From Deltaproteobacteria bacterium (GTDB taxonomy: Bacteria; Desulfobacterota; DSM-4660; Desulfatiglandales; B25-G16): a stretch of DNA of 6,022 bases. The position numbers and the translations under genes were made by a program. The DNA lies in assembly GCA_018400255.1 (NCBI GenBank), contig JAGYMO010000281.1:1-6022 (forward strand). The letters run 5' to 3'. The notes under the pieces are model-generated. The model searched no databases. It saw nothing but the letters and a program-made list of their open reading frames with translations, and had not been told where the DNA came from. How positions within the stretch are numbered: position 1 is the stretch's first letter; the number at the start of each line of letters is the position of its first letter. Below are positions 1 through 5,659 of this stretch, in pieces.

Positions 1-1
1 T

Positions 2-32
2 TTCTTCGTGTCTTCGTGGCTTCGTGGCTGAA
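2..32 (+). repeat. Short intergenic repeat, copy 1
   Basis: This 31-nt stretch is built of short TTCGTG/CTTCGTG units and ends in GTGGCTGAA. It matches 4000-4030 on the same strand without gaps at 26 of 31 positions. The reverse complement of 3868-3893 matches its inner 26 nt with 3 mismatches. All three copies are between genes. Motifs of this kind (CTTCGTG-rich, or CACGAAG-rich on the other strand) are common in intergenic DNA of several anaerobic bacteria. I see no coding function. The element may extend left of the window. Confidence 0.6.
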
Positions 33-145
33 TAGATACAATAAGATTACATATAAAGCAAAATCTTTTTAAACAAGCATACATTGCGAAAAATTCGCCT
101 GGTTCTACTGCAGGAGATAAAAAAATTTATTTATATTAGTTAAGC

Positions 146-175
146 TTGACAAATTCAAAAAGATTAGAATAGACT
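146..175 (+). promoter_or_regulatory. Candidate sigma70-type promoter for the flx operon
   Basis: A perfect TTGACA at 146-151 is followed after 18 nt by TAGACT at 170-175, which matches the TATAAT consensus at 4 of 6 positions. TAGAAT at 165-170 is closer to consensus but only 13 nt away. It would give a leader of about 230 nt before flxD. In DNA this AT-rich such matches arise by chance, so this is only a suggestion. Confidence 0.2.
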
Positions 176-226
176 TGGAAATTTCACAAAAGTCCTACTT
201 TAGAAATTAGAATAAAAAAGGGCTTC

Positions 227-260
227 TAACTTTTTTTGAGCGTGGTTGTTAAAAAAGTTA
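227..260 (+). repeat. AT-rich inverted repeat in the flx leader
   Basis: TAACTTTTTT at 227-236 is the exact reverse complement of AAAAAAGTTA at 251-260, with a 14-nt loop. The stem has only one G-C pair, and no T-run follows the right arm, so it is a poor terminator. It would lie in the leader if transcription starts near 180. Its function is unknown, and chance is possible in such AT-rich sequence. Confidence 0.35.
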
Positions 261-412
261 AATTATTATAAAAACGTAACTACTATTTTTAGCCATTATT
301 CCGGCATAAAGAGACACTATTTATATTAAGTTTAGTTTTTGGGGCTATAAAGAATTCATTTAATTGTTATGATGCCTGAATAATAGCTAATGTCTTTAAA
401 AAGAGGTGAAAT

Positions 413-844
413 ATGACTGATTGGGAGCCAAAAATAGTTGCATTTCTATGCAGCTGGTGCAGTTACGCTGCAGCTGATTTAGCAGGGATCAATAGAATTC
501 AATACCCCCCAAATATAAGGACTATCAGGGTCCCATGTTCTGCAAGGGTAAGTCCTAAGTTTATCCTATCCGCCTTCAGACATGGGTCGGACGGGGTATG
601 GGTATCCGGCTGACACCCCGGGGAATGTCATTACCTGGAAGGTAATTACTATGCCAGAAGAAAATTTGCACTTTTAAAAAATTTTTTGGAACATGTGGGG
701 ATAGAGCCTGAGAGATTACAATTTTCCTGGATATCATCCTCCGAGGCTGGAAAATTTGCGGAAAATGCAATAGAGGTAATTGAAGGCGTAAAACGGATTG
801 GTCCAATTAAAAGATTTGTTAAGGGAAGGTCTGAGGTAGCTTAA
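413..844 (+). CDS. flxD: Selenocysteine-containing FlxD/MvhD-family iron-sulfur electron-transfer subunit
   Basis: The family is a small cytoplasmic [2Fe-2S] subunit that passes electrons from a hydrogenase or FlxABC module to HdrA. The first 66 codons carry its N-terminal signature (WEPKIVAFLCSWCSYAAAD, Cys13 and Cys16; RVPCSARV, Cys42). They end at TGA 611-613. The same frame continues as HPGECHYLEGNYYARRKFALL and SWISSSEAGKFAE, the family's C-terminal half, to TAA 842-844, giving 143 residues, normal for the family. The TGA (residue 67) replaces the first Cys of the conserved GGCHPGxCHY motif, and a SECIS-like hairpin follows at 627-649. The downstream half has no in-frame ATG, so a separate gene is unlikely. 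I therefore read UGA as selenocysteine. The start is ATG 413, with AGAGGTG at 402-408 upstream. The stop overlaps the next ATG by one base. Archaeal VhuD selenoproteins are known precedents. A nonsense mutation or sequencing error is the alternative, made less likely by the hairpin and the exact position. Confidence 0.87.
627..649 (+). promoter_or_regulatory. Bacterial SECIS element for the flxD UGA codon
   Basis: In mRNA, AUUACC (630-635) pairs with GGUAAU (641-646) around a five-base loop UGGAA. After one C-U mismatch, G627-C649 and U628-A648 extend the stem. The loop begins 22 nt after the UGA, and G is its second base. These fit the known bacterial SECIS pattern: a hairpin inside the coding region shortly after UGA, with a G among the first two loop bases, bound by SelB. 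The hairpin codes for part of the conserved motif at the same time. I found it by eye and calculated no folding energy. Confidence 0.75.
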
Positions 845-1794
845 TGATGGATTATAGCAATAAAATAAAGGAGATAGCCAAAAAGCTTTTAGAGGAAAAG
901 ACTGTAGATAGTGTCATTGGTTTTAAAAAGGGTACGTTACCCATGATGACAATGCCTATTTTGATAAATGAGCCTGGAAAAACCGACGATTTGTACTGGG
1001 ATAGCTTCTGTAATATGAATCTCGCCAATTATTTACCAAAAAGGGCTGAAAAAGTCGGCATATTCGCAAAAGGCTGCGACTCAAGAAATATTGTGAACCA
1101 TATAGTGGAAAATCAAATTAAGAGAGAGCAGCTTCACATAATTGGAATTCCATGCGAAGGTATGTTGGATAAAAGAAAGATTAGGGCCCTTTTAGGAGAA
1201 AAAGAACTAAAAGAAGTATCTGAATCAAAAACTTCCGTAACACTTAAAGGTGAAGGATTTGAGGAGACCATAGAAAAAAAGGACTACCTGCAAGACAATT
1301 GCAAAACGTGCCTTCATAGAAATCCAGTAATCTATGATGAACTTTTAGGGGATTTATTGGCAGAAAATCAAGGGCCAGACCCATATGATGATGTTGAACA
1401 AATCGAAAAAATCGGCTCCGGGGAAAGGTGGGATTTTTTTCAAGGCTTGATTAAAAATTGTATTCGTTGTTATGCCTGTAGAAATGCATGTCCACTATGT
1501 TACTGCCCTACCTGCTTCGTAGACGAATCAGATCCTCAGTGGGTTGGAAAAAGCGATGACTCTGTTGACACAATGACATTTCATCTTTTAAGGGCATATC
1601 ACTGCGCGGGGCGATGTACTGACTGCGGTGCTTGCGAGCAAGCATGCCCAATGGACATAAATGTTCGACTGTTTACAAGAAAGTTAAACAAGGACGCCCT
1701 TAAACTTTATGGTTGGGAGGCTGGCTTGAAATTAGATGAAAGACCTCCCCTCGATACTTATAGGCCGGATGATTATGACGAATTCATTAGATAG
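844..1794 (+). CDS. Flx-type ferredoxin-like electron-transfer subunit with FrhB-like N-terminal part (FlxB/FlxC family)
   Basis: The 316-residue cytoplasmic protein should relay electrons between FlxA and FlxD. Residues 70-110 (IFAKGCDSR, Cys78; IGIPCEG, Cys104) resemble proteins related to the F420-hydrogenase beta subunit that accompany Hdr clusters. A CxxC pair lies at Cys153 and Cys156. The C-terminal half has two [4Fe-4S] motifs: Cys206, 209, 212 and 216, and Cys258, 261, 264 and 268. Extra cysteines at 219, 221 and 224 (LCYCPTC) may bind another centre. There is no signal peptide or membrane segment. ATG 844 overlaps the flxD stop (TAATG), which suggests translational coupling. GAGG at 833-836 is the likely ribosome binding site, and a second ATG follows at 847. 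The family and operon role are well supported. Whether it matches FlxB or FlxC in the published naming is not, so I give no symbol. Confidence 0.8.
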   Translation: MMDYSNKIKEIAKKLLEEKTVDSVIGFKKGTLPMMTMPILINEPGKTDDLYWDSFCNMNLANYLPKRAEKVGIFAKGCDSRNIVNHIVENQIKREQLHIIGIPCEGMLDKRKIRALLGEKELKEVSESKTSVTLKGEGFEETIEKKDYLQDNCKTCLHRNPVIYDELLGDLLAENQGPDPYDDVEQIEKIGSGERWDFFQGLIKNCIRCYACRNACPLCYCPTCFVDESDPQWVGKSDDSVDTMTFHLLRAYHCAGRCTDCGACEQACPMDINVRLFTRKLNKDALKLYGWEAGLKLDERPPLDTYRPDDYDEFIR

Positions 1795-1802
1795 GGTGAC
1801 AG

Positions 1803-2840
1803 ATGACTGACAAAATGATTAAAAAAGACCAATTTATGGGTTTTCTCCATAAGTTGAAAAACGATTATAATGTGTTCATCCCTGCAAAAGAGGATGATAA
1901 TTTTTATAACTTTACGGCATTAGGCGAGAAGGAAACGTTTGACTTTGATTATAAAAATACCCGTTTATCACCAAAATCATTTGCCTTACCACAATCCGAA
2001 AAGATGTTCGAATTTAGCCTAAATAAGTCAGACAAGGATGCCAATATTTTAAGAGAGGCAGCAAGTGATTCTTCAAATACGGCAATAGTAGGAATTAGGC
2101 CATGCGATGCCAATGCATTTAAAGTAATAAATGCAAATTTTGATAATCCAGAGTTTAGAGACCCGTGGTGGACAAAACACCGCGATTCACTTACCCTCAT
2201 CGGCCTTGGCTGTAACGAACCGGATAGCACTTGTTTCTGTACATCTGCTGGAGGCGGCCCCTTTGATGAAAAAGGGTTGGACATACTTTTATTTGATCTT
2301 GATGAGCATATTCTTATAAGGCCCATTACAAAAAAGGGTGGTAAACTCCTGGAAACAGCAGATATAAATCAAGAGGCAGACAGCTCCTTAAAACAAAAGG
2401 CGGATGAAGTGAAAGCTGCTTCAGAAAAAAAGATAAGTAGCCACGTAGCTACAGACAAGTTAAAATCAAAAAATGCATTGGAACTCTTTAATGCGTCTTT
2501 CTGGGATGACATAGCGTTTTCATGTATTAATTGTGGCACGTGTACTTTCCTTTGCCCTACATGCTGGTGCTTTGATATTCAGGACGAAGTAAACTATGAT
2601 CAAGGAGATAGAATCAGAAACTGGGACAGCTGCATGTTCCCGCTTTTCACACTCCATGCCTCAGGTCATAATCCCAGGCCTGAAAAGGTGCAACGGGTTA
2701 GACAAAGATTTATGCATAAATTAAAATATTATGTAGATAAATACGACAATGGTATTGCCTGTGTTGGATGCGGCAGGTGCGTCAAATACTGCCCTGTTAA
2801 TATTGACATCAGAGAGGTCATCAGGCTTATGAATGAATAA
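1803..2840 (+). CDS. Sulfhydrogenase beta / AsrA-like 4Fe-4S dicluster subunit (FlxB/FlxC family)
   Basis: This 345-residue cytoplasmic iron-sulfur protein resembles the beta subunit of sulfhydrogenases (HydB) and anaerobic sulfite reductase subunit A. Family signatures seen are NTRLSPKSFALPQSE (52-66), VGIRPCDANAF (96-106) and a CNEPDSTCFC cluster (Cys137, 144 and 146). Two [4Fe-4S] motifs follow: Cys241, 244, 247 and 251 (then CWC at 254-256), and Cys320, 323, 326 and 330. Such subunits pair with a FAD/NAD subunit like the one at 3006 and pass electrons on. There is no membrane segment. It starts 8 nt after the previous stop, with AGGGTG at 1793-1798 as a close ribosome binding site. ATG 1815 is an alternative start. 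AsrA or HydB of another complex is possible by sequence alone, but there is no sulfite reductase or NiFe subunit here and FlxD is in the same operon. Confidence 0.8.
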   Translation: MTDKMIKKDQFMGFLHKLKNDYNVFIPAKEDDNFYNFTALGEKETFDFDYKNTRLSPKSFALPQSEKMFEFSLNKSDKDANILREAASDSSNTAIVGIRPCDANAFKVINANFDNPEFRDPWWTKHRDSLTLIGLGCNEPDSTCFCTSAGGGPFDEKGLDILLFDLDEHILIRPITKKGGKLLETADINQEADSSLKQKADEVKAASEKKISSHVATDKLKSKNALELFNASFWDDIAFSCINCGTCTFLCPTCWCFDIQDEVNYDQGDRIRNWDSCMFPLFTLHASGHNPRPEKVQRVRQRFMHKLKYYVDKYDNGIACVGCGRCVKYCPVNIDIREVIRLMNE

Positions 2841-2981
2841 TTGAAACTGGAAATTTGGGGTTAACAGCCAATGTTAACTAAGAACCAAGAAATTAAATTA
2901 TAAATTATGACCATTTTTTTCAGTAATATAAAACATTATCGCTCTTCATAATAATTTTTCTAATTGCAAAACCAGTTTCAA
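2841..2981 (+). repeat. Inverted repeats in the gap before flxA
   Basis: The 165-nt gap inside the operon begins with TTGAAACTGG (2841-2850), directly after the stop codon. The exact reverse complement CCAGTTTCAA occurs at 2972-2981. Between them lies a second perfect inverted repeat, GTTAACA (2860-2866) with TGTTAAC (2872-2878), around the loop GCCAA. No T-run follows either one. The arrangement could be a small inserted palindromic element or a structured spacer that affects flxA expression. Neither is proven. Confidence 0.5.
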
Positions 2982-2993
2982 GTTTCAAATAAC

Positions 2994-3000
2994 AAGGAGG
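2994..3000 (+). promoter_or_regulatory. Strong Shine-Dalgarno that fixes the TTG start of flxA
   Basis: AAGGAGG lies five bases before TTG 3006. No ATG or GTG in this frame lies nearby, and the protein's family homology begins within a few codons of the TTG. This near-consensus site is much better than those of the two preceding genes, and it may offset the weaker TTG start. Confidence 0.75.
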
Positions 3001-3005
3001 TTTAA

Positions 3006-3851
3006 TTGACAGACAATCCATATCTTCCTTATCCTGTAAAAATTCAAGAAATTATAACAGAAACAGAGGACAATAATCTTAAGAGTTACAAACTTACTTT
3101 CCTTAACAAGGAAGATGAAGGCAACTTTTCATACACTCCCGGACAATTTTGCGAAATCTCCATTCCGGGAAAGGGTGAAATCCCAATTGGCATAGCATCA
3201 TCCCCGACAGAAAAGGGTTTTGTGATGTTCACCGTCAACAAAACCGGTGTTGTTACCAGATTCCTCCATAATATGGAGGAAGATGAACTATTAGGTATAA
3301 GGGGACCGTTAGGAAACTGGTACCCCTGGGAACAAATGGAGGGAAAAAACGTACTGGTAATTGGTGGTGGGTTTGCCTTTACGACGCTAAGGTCAAGTAT
3401 AGTTTACATGCTGGAGCCGGAAAATAGGAAAAAATTTAAGGATATCACCGTTGTATATGGCTCTCGCTCCCCAGGTCTTCTTCTTTACAGAAACGAGTTG
3501 ATCGAATGGGAAAAAAGAGATGATATTAATATGCATATTACAGTTGACGGCACAGACGACCCTGACTGGAAATATAACGTCGGCTTCGTGCCTACCATAA
3601 CAGAGAAAAAGATAACAACCAGCGAAGATACATATGCTATAGTATGCGGACCCCCTATAATGATAAAGTTTACGCAGCCTGTACTTGAAAAGATAGGCTT
3701 CACCGCTGAAAAAATCATCATGTCTCTAGAAATGAGGATGAAGTGCGGGATAGGTATCTGCGGCAGATGTAACATTGGAGACAAATATGTCTGCAAGGAT
3801 GGTCCTGTTTTCTCTCTGGCAGAGCTGAATGAACTGCCAAATGAATATTAG
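3006..3851 (+). CDS. flxA: FAD/NAD(P)H-binding oxidoreductase subunit with [2Fe-2S] cluster (FlxA-like)
   Basis: This 281-residue cytoplasmic flavoprotein belongs to the ferredoxin-reductase family of hydrogenase gamma subunits, AsrB and the electron-transfer subunit of dihydroorotate dehydrogenase. In FlxABCD-HdrABC it oxidises NADH and feeds electrons to the iron-sulfur subunits. An N-terminal FAD domain carries YTPGQFCEI (43-51) and PIGIASSP (60-67). The NAD domain has VLVIGGGFAFTTLRS (116-130), YGSRSP (151-156) and VCGPPIMI (213-220). A C-terminal [2Fe-2S] site uses Cys247, 252, 255 and 263 (KCGIGICGRC, then YVCKDGPVF). The start is TTG with AAGGAGG five bases upstream. It follows the previous gene by 165 nt rather than tightly, so it may be expressed at a different level. 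The loop after GGG differs from the GIG(L)AP type frequent in relatives. The FlxA assignment rather than HydG or AsrB comes from the flxD linkage. Confidence 0.83.
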   Translation: MTDNPYLPYPVKIQEIITETEDNNLKSYKLTFLNKEDEGNFSYTPGQFCEISIPGKGEIPIGIASSPTEKGFVMFTVNKTGVVTRFLHNMEEDELLGIRGPLGNWYPWEQMEGKNVLVIGGGFAFTTLRSSIVYMLEPENRKKFKDITVVYGSRSPGLLLYRNELIEWEKRDDINMHITVDGTDDPDWKYNVGFVPTITEKKITTSEDTYAIVCGPPIMIKFTQPVLEKIGFTAEKIIMSLEMRMKCGIGICGRCNIGDKYVCKDGPVFSLAELNELPNEY

Positions 3852-3853
3852 AA

Positions 3854-3940
3854 ATATTGCATTAGCACAGCCACAAAGTCACGAAGACACTAACACCCTA
3901 AAATAATTCATTATTTCTTATCAACAGCAGAATGCAATAT
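3854..3940 (+). terminator. Possible weak terminator structure downstream of flxA
   Basis: ATATTGCATT (3854-3863), three bases after the flxA stop, is the exact reverse complement of AATGCAATAT (3931-3940). A run of six T at 3949-3954 follows 8 nt later. The 67-nt loop is long for a Rho-independent terminator and contains repeat copy 2, so the call is tentative. I see no better terminator between the converging flxA and lemA genes. Confidence 0.25.
3868..3893 (-). repeat. Short intergenic repeat, copy 2 (inverted)
   Basis: On the minus strand this 26-nt stretch matches the inner part of the repeat at 2-32 with 3 mismatches (GTGTCTTCGTG core, GTGGCTG end). It faces copy 3 (4000-4030). CAGCCAC (3868-3874) can pair with GTGGCTG (4022-4028), and GTCACGAAGA (3878-3887) with TCTTCGTGAC (4001-4010). 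It lies 16 nt after the flxA stop. Confidence 0.6.
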
Positions 3941-3999
3941 GGGTAAAATTTTTTGGAAAGTAAGTCCTTTTTCTTGTAAAATCCTGGAATTCATGTTTT

Positions 4000-4030
4000 T
4001 TCTTCGTGACTTAGCGCCTTAGTGGCTGAA
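4000..4030 (+). repeat. Short intergenic repeat, copy 3
   Basis: The 31 nt align without gaps to 2-32 with 26 identities, keeping the TTCTTCGTG start and the GTGGCTGAA end. With copy 2 it brackets about 106 nt of non-coding DNA between the convergent flxA and lemA genes, like the ends of a very small palindromic element. No transposase is present. Confidence 0.6.
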
Positions 4031-4067
4031 CTGTCAGGAAATATCTTCCTTTACCTGTAATCTTTCG

Positions 4068-4643
4068 CTAAAACTTTACCTTCGGCGCCTCCCTTGCCTC
4101 CGATGATACATTGAAAAATTCGGCTTTTCCAAAACCAAACATGCCTGCCATTATATTTGTAGGGAAACTTCGTATTTTGACATTATAGGTTCTTACCGCC
4201 TCGTTGTATCTCCTTCTTTCAACGGCTATTCGATTTTCAGTACCTGCAAGTTCATCCTGAAGTTTAATGAAATTTTGATTTGCCTTCAGGTCCGGATAGT
4301 TTTCCACTACAAGCAGTAATCTTGAAAGGGCGGACGACAATTCGTTATTTGCACCTATTTTTTCCTCTATACTTTCAGCTCCTCCAACCTTAGCCCTCGC
4401 CTCTGTTACCTTTAGAAAAACCGTTTTTTCATGTTCCGCATACCCTTTAACGGTCTCCACATAATTAGGTATCAAATCATAGCGCCTTTGAAGCTGGTTT
4501 TCCACCTGGGCCCACGCGCTTTTTACCCCTTCATCAAGCTGAACCAGGCTGTTATATGTACCCCTGACAGACAAAAAAATAGAAAAAATAATAACAACTA
4601 TAACTATTCCTGTTATAGCAATTGCCTTTCCTGCTTTTCCCAT
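4068..4643 (-). CDS. lemA: LemA family membrane protein
   Basis: The protein has 191 residues, normal for LemA. An N-terminal transmembrane helix (about residues 7-25, AIAITGIVIVVIIFSIFL) follows the basic MGKAGK. Then come the family hallmarks: YNSLVQLDEGVKSAWAQVE (30-48), LQRRYDLIPNYVETVKGYA (51-69), LSRLLLVVENYPDLKANQNF (106-125), ENRIAVERRRYNEAVRTYN (136-154) and FPTNIMAGMFGF (160-171). The rest is a helical bundle anchored to the membrane. Its biochemical role is not established. The family often sits beside TPM-domain genes, as here (5660-6022). I chose ATG 4643 because GGAGGT lies four bases upstream, at 4648-4653. A TTG at 4658 would add MLEVC, but that start would have to use this ribosome binding site as coding sequence. 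The downstream neighbour flxA converges on it. Confidence 0.93.
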   Translation of the reverse strand: MGKAGKAIAITGIVIVVIIFSIFLSVRGTYNSLVQLDEGVKSAWAQVENQLQRRYDLIPNYVETVKGYAEHEKTVFLKVTEARAKVGGAESIEEKIGANNELSSALSRLLLVVENYPDLKANQNFIKLQDELAGTENRIAVERRRYNEAVRTYNVKIRSFPTNIMAGMFGFGKAEFFNVSSEAREAPKVKF

Positions 4644-4896
4644 ACAAACCTCCAACAATATTCTTTAAAAAATTTCGGCATCTCCTCAATCACAAACGCA
4701 GCAACTCACAAAAAAACAACCATCAATAAAATACAGACCCAGATCAAGGCTTCCGTGAAGTATAAAATTATTCAATGGTTGCTCCTTGATAAAAATTTAG
4801 GAATTGCCTCAATCCGCCATCCTAAATCTCTTAAGATTGCTTAGAACGCTCGCTTATAAAAATAAAAACAAAATACGTCTATCATCTATTCTTGAT
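4644..4896. other. Intergenic region between the nucleotidyltransferase-like gene and lemA
   Basis: The 253 nt contain no gene I can support. On the minus strand a 29-codon frame from TTG (AAGGAG upstream, near 4787) and a 22-codon frame from ATG near 4680 are possible, but they show no recognisable features. The gap is far longer than the 16 nt between the two upstream genes. Together with the candidate terminator at 4791-4827, this suggests that lemA has its own promoter, although I see no clear one. Confidence 0.5.
4791..4827 (-). terminator. Candidate Rho-independent terminator after the nucleotidyltransferase-like gene
   Basis: Read on the minus strand, ATTTAGGA (4827-4820) pairs perfectly with TCCTAAAT (4802-4795), and four more T follow (4794-4791). 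The 17-nt loop contains its own small ATTG/CAAT hairpin. It lies about 70 nt past the TAA at 4897. The stem has only three G-C pairs, so termination may be weak. Confidence 0.35.
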
Positions 4897-5643
4897 TTAT
4901 GCCTGCTTTGCCTTAAGCTCCATCTTATCTACTCTTTTTGATAGCTCCTTTACCTCAATAATATACTTCCAAACAATTTTTTTTAATTCTTCCTTGCCAG
5001 GCTTCTTTTCTCCCTTTTTTATCCCTAATAGGCCCTGAAAGATTTCCTGGTCAATCCCAAAATGCTCATTCATTGCCTTGATTATATCATTGTATTTTAT
5101 AGGTATTTGCTCTTCCTTAAGGTAAAGCAATGCATTAAATATAGATATAAATGCCGAAATTGATTGCTTTATAAGACCAATTAATAACCGGGGCTCACCG
5201 TTAGCCTGCAAAAATGATCTTCGAAGCAATATAAGCTTTGCCTTTAGCTCTCTTTCACATTGAAGCCGTAATTTATCCTTCTCAATATCTAAATTTTTTA
5301 GAATATCCTTTCCGTATACTACCTTGTAGGCCAATCGAATATTAAAAAATTCTAAAGGGAAGGTATCTAACGATGCCCCTATAAAGTCTTCTGATAGAAA
5401 AAGCGGGACAGCTACACTACGCTTTTCCCATTTAGCCACAAGATCCAGGGACCTATCTATCTTTTCTATGCCATTATCACTCAAGACAATAAAAAAGTTG
5501 ATATCCGACTTTTTTGGTATATACTCACCTCGAGCTCCACTACCATATAATATAATCGAGATCAGATCATCACCAAAAAGGGCAGCATAATCTCCGCAGA
5601 ACTCATCAAATATATCCTCGGGTTTGTCAGGAATCTTCGACAT
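4897..5643 (-). CDS. Nucleotidyltransferase-fold protein with degenerate catalytic motif
   Basis: The 248-residue, probably cytoplasmic protein has an N-terminal nucleotidyltransferase signature, YGSGARGEYIPKKSDINFFI (33-52). The family needs GS, then two Asp in a DxD (SDID) pattern, plus a third acidic residue on a later strand. Here Gly34-Ser35 and Asp47 are present, but the second Asp is Asn49 (codon AAC, 5497-5499). The likely later strand reads SVAVPLFLS (76-84) with no acid. Nucleotide transfer is therefore doubtful, and a binding or regulatory role is possible. Residues 125-175 and 215-245 look helical and charged, and the C-terminus is Lys-rich. ATG 5643 has GAGG (5651-5654) seven bases upstream. 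The gene starts 16 nt after the TPM gene and is surely co-transcribed with it. Its substrate is unknown. I do not recognise it as an antitoxin, because it is longer than MNT-type antitoxins and has no HEPN partner beside it. Confidence 0.72.
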   Translation of the reverse strand: MSKIPDKPEDIFDEFCGDYAALFGDDLISIILYGSGARGEYIPKKSDINFFIVLSDNGIEKIDRSLDLVAKWEKRSVAVPLFLSEDFIGASLDTFPLEFFNIRLAYKVVYGKDILKNLDIEKDKLRLQCERELKAKLILLRRSFLQANGEPRLLIGLIKQSISAFISIFNALLYLKEEQIPIKYNDIIKAMNEHFGIDQEIFQGLLGIKKGEKKPGKEELKKIVWKYIIEVKELSKRVDKMELKAKQA

Positions 5644-5659
5644 ATTCTTACCTCAATAG

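Larger units (their letters stand above)
33..412. other. AT-rich intergenic region upstream of the flx operon
   Basis: I see no convincing gene in these 380 nt. The stretch is very AT-rich and has many stops in all frames. It holds a weak promoter candidate (146-175) and a perfect 10-bp inverted repeat made only of T, A, C-poor sequence (227-236 with 251-260). The ribosome binding site of the first flx gene (AGAGGTG, 402-408) is at its right end. No hdr gene or remnant of one is visible here. Confidence 0.6.

Noticed and set aside
1..32. Left-edge repeat as the start of a CRISPR array
   Set aside because: The units are 8-10 nt and adjacent, with no spacers of regular length. The other copies are single and far away.
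413..613. Stand-alone 66-residue protein ending at TGA 611-613
   Set aside because: It has only the N-terminal half of a FlxD/MvhD protein. The other half follows in the same frame with a SECIS-like hairpin, so the UGA is better read as selenocysteine.
576..806. Open frame on the minus strand opposite the second half of flxD
   Set aside because: Its sequence has no recognisable features and lies wholly antisense to the conserved flxD continuation.
1949..2326. 125-codon open frame on the minus strand, and a 62-codon frame at 2131-2319 on the plus strand
   Set aside because: Both lie inside the conserved AsrA/HydB-like gene at 1803-2840, which has clear family motifs. Neither has a credible domain.
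3485..3796. 103-codon open frame on the minus strand
   Set aside because: It is antisense to the NAD-binding and [2Fe-2S] parts of flxA and has no features of its own.
4644..4658. TTG at 4658 as the lemA start
   Set aside because: It would place the ribosome binding site GGAGGT (4648-4653) inside the coding sequence. ATG 4643, just after that site, gives the usual LemA N-terminus.
4679..4790. Two short minus-strand frames (about 29 and 22 codons) upstream of lemA
   Set aside because: The first has a ribosome-binding-like AAGGAG but starts at TTG, and its residues match nothing I know. The second has its GAGGAG directly against the ATG. Both are probably chance.
4431..4844. 137-codon open frame on the plus strand
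   Set aside because: It is antisense to the start of lemA and runs into the intergenic gap. It is Asn- and Lys-rich with no family resemblance.
4897..5643. MNT-type antitoxin of a HEPN/MNT toxin-antitoxin pair
   Set aside because: The protein is about twice the length of typical MNT antitoxins. The genes beside it encode TPM and LemA membrane proteins rather than a HEPN toxin.
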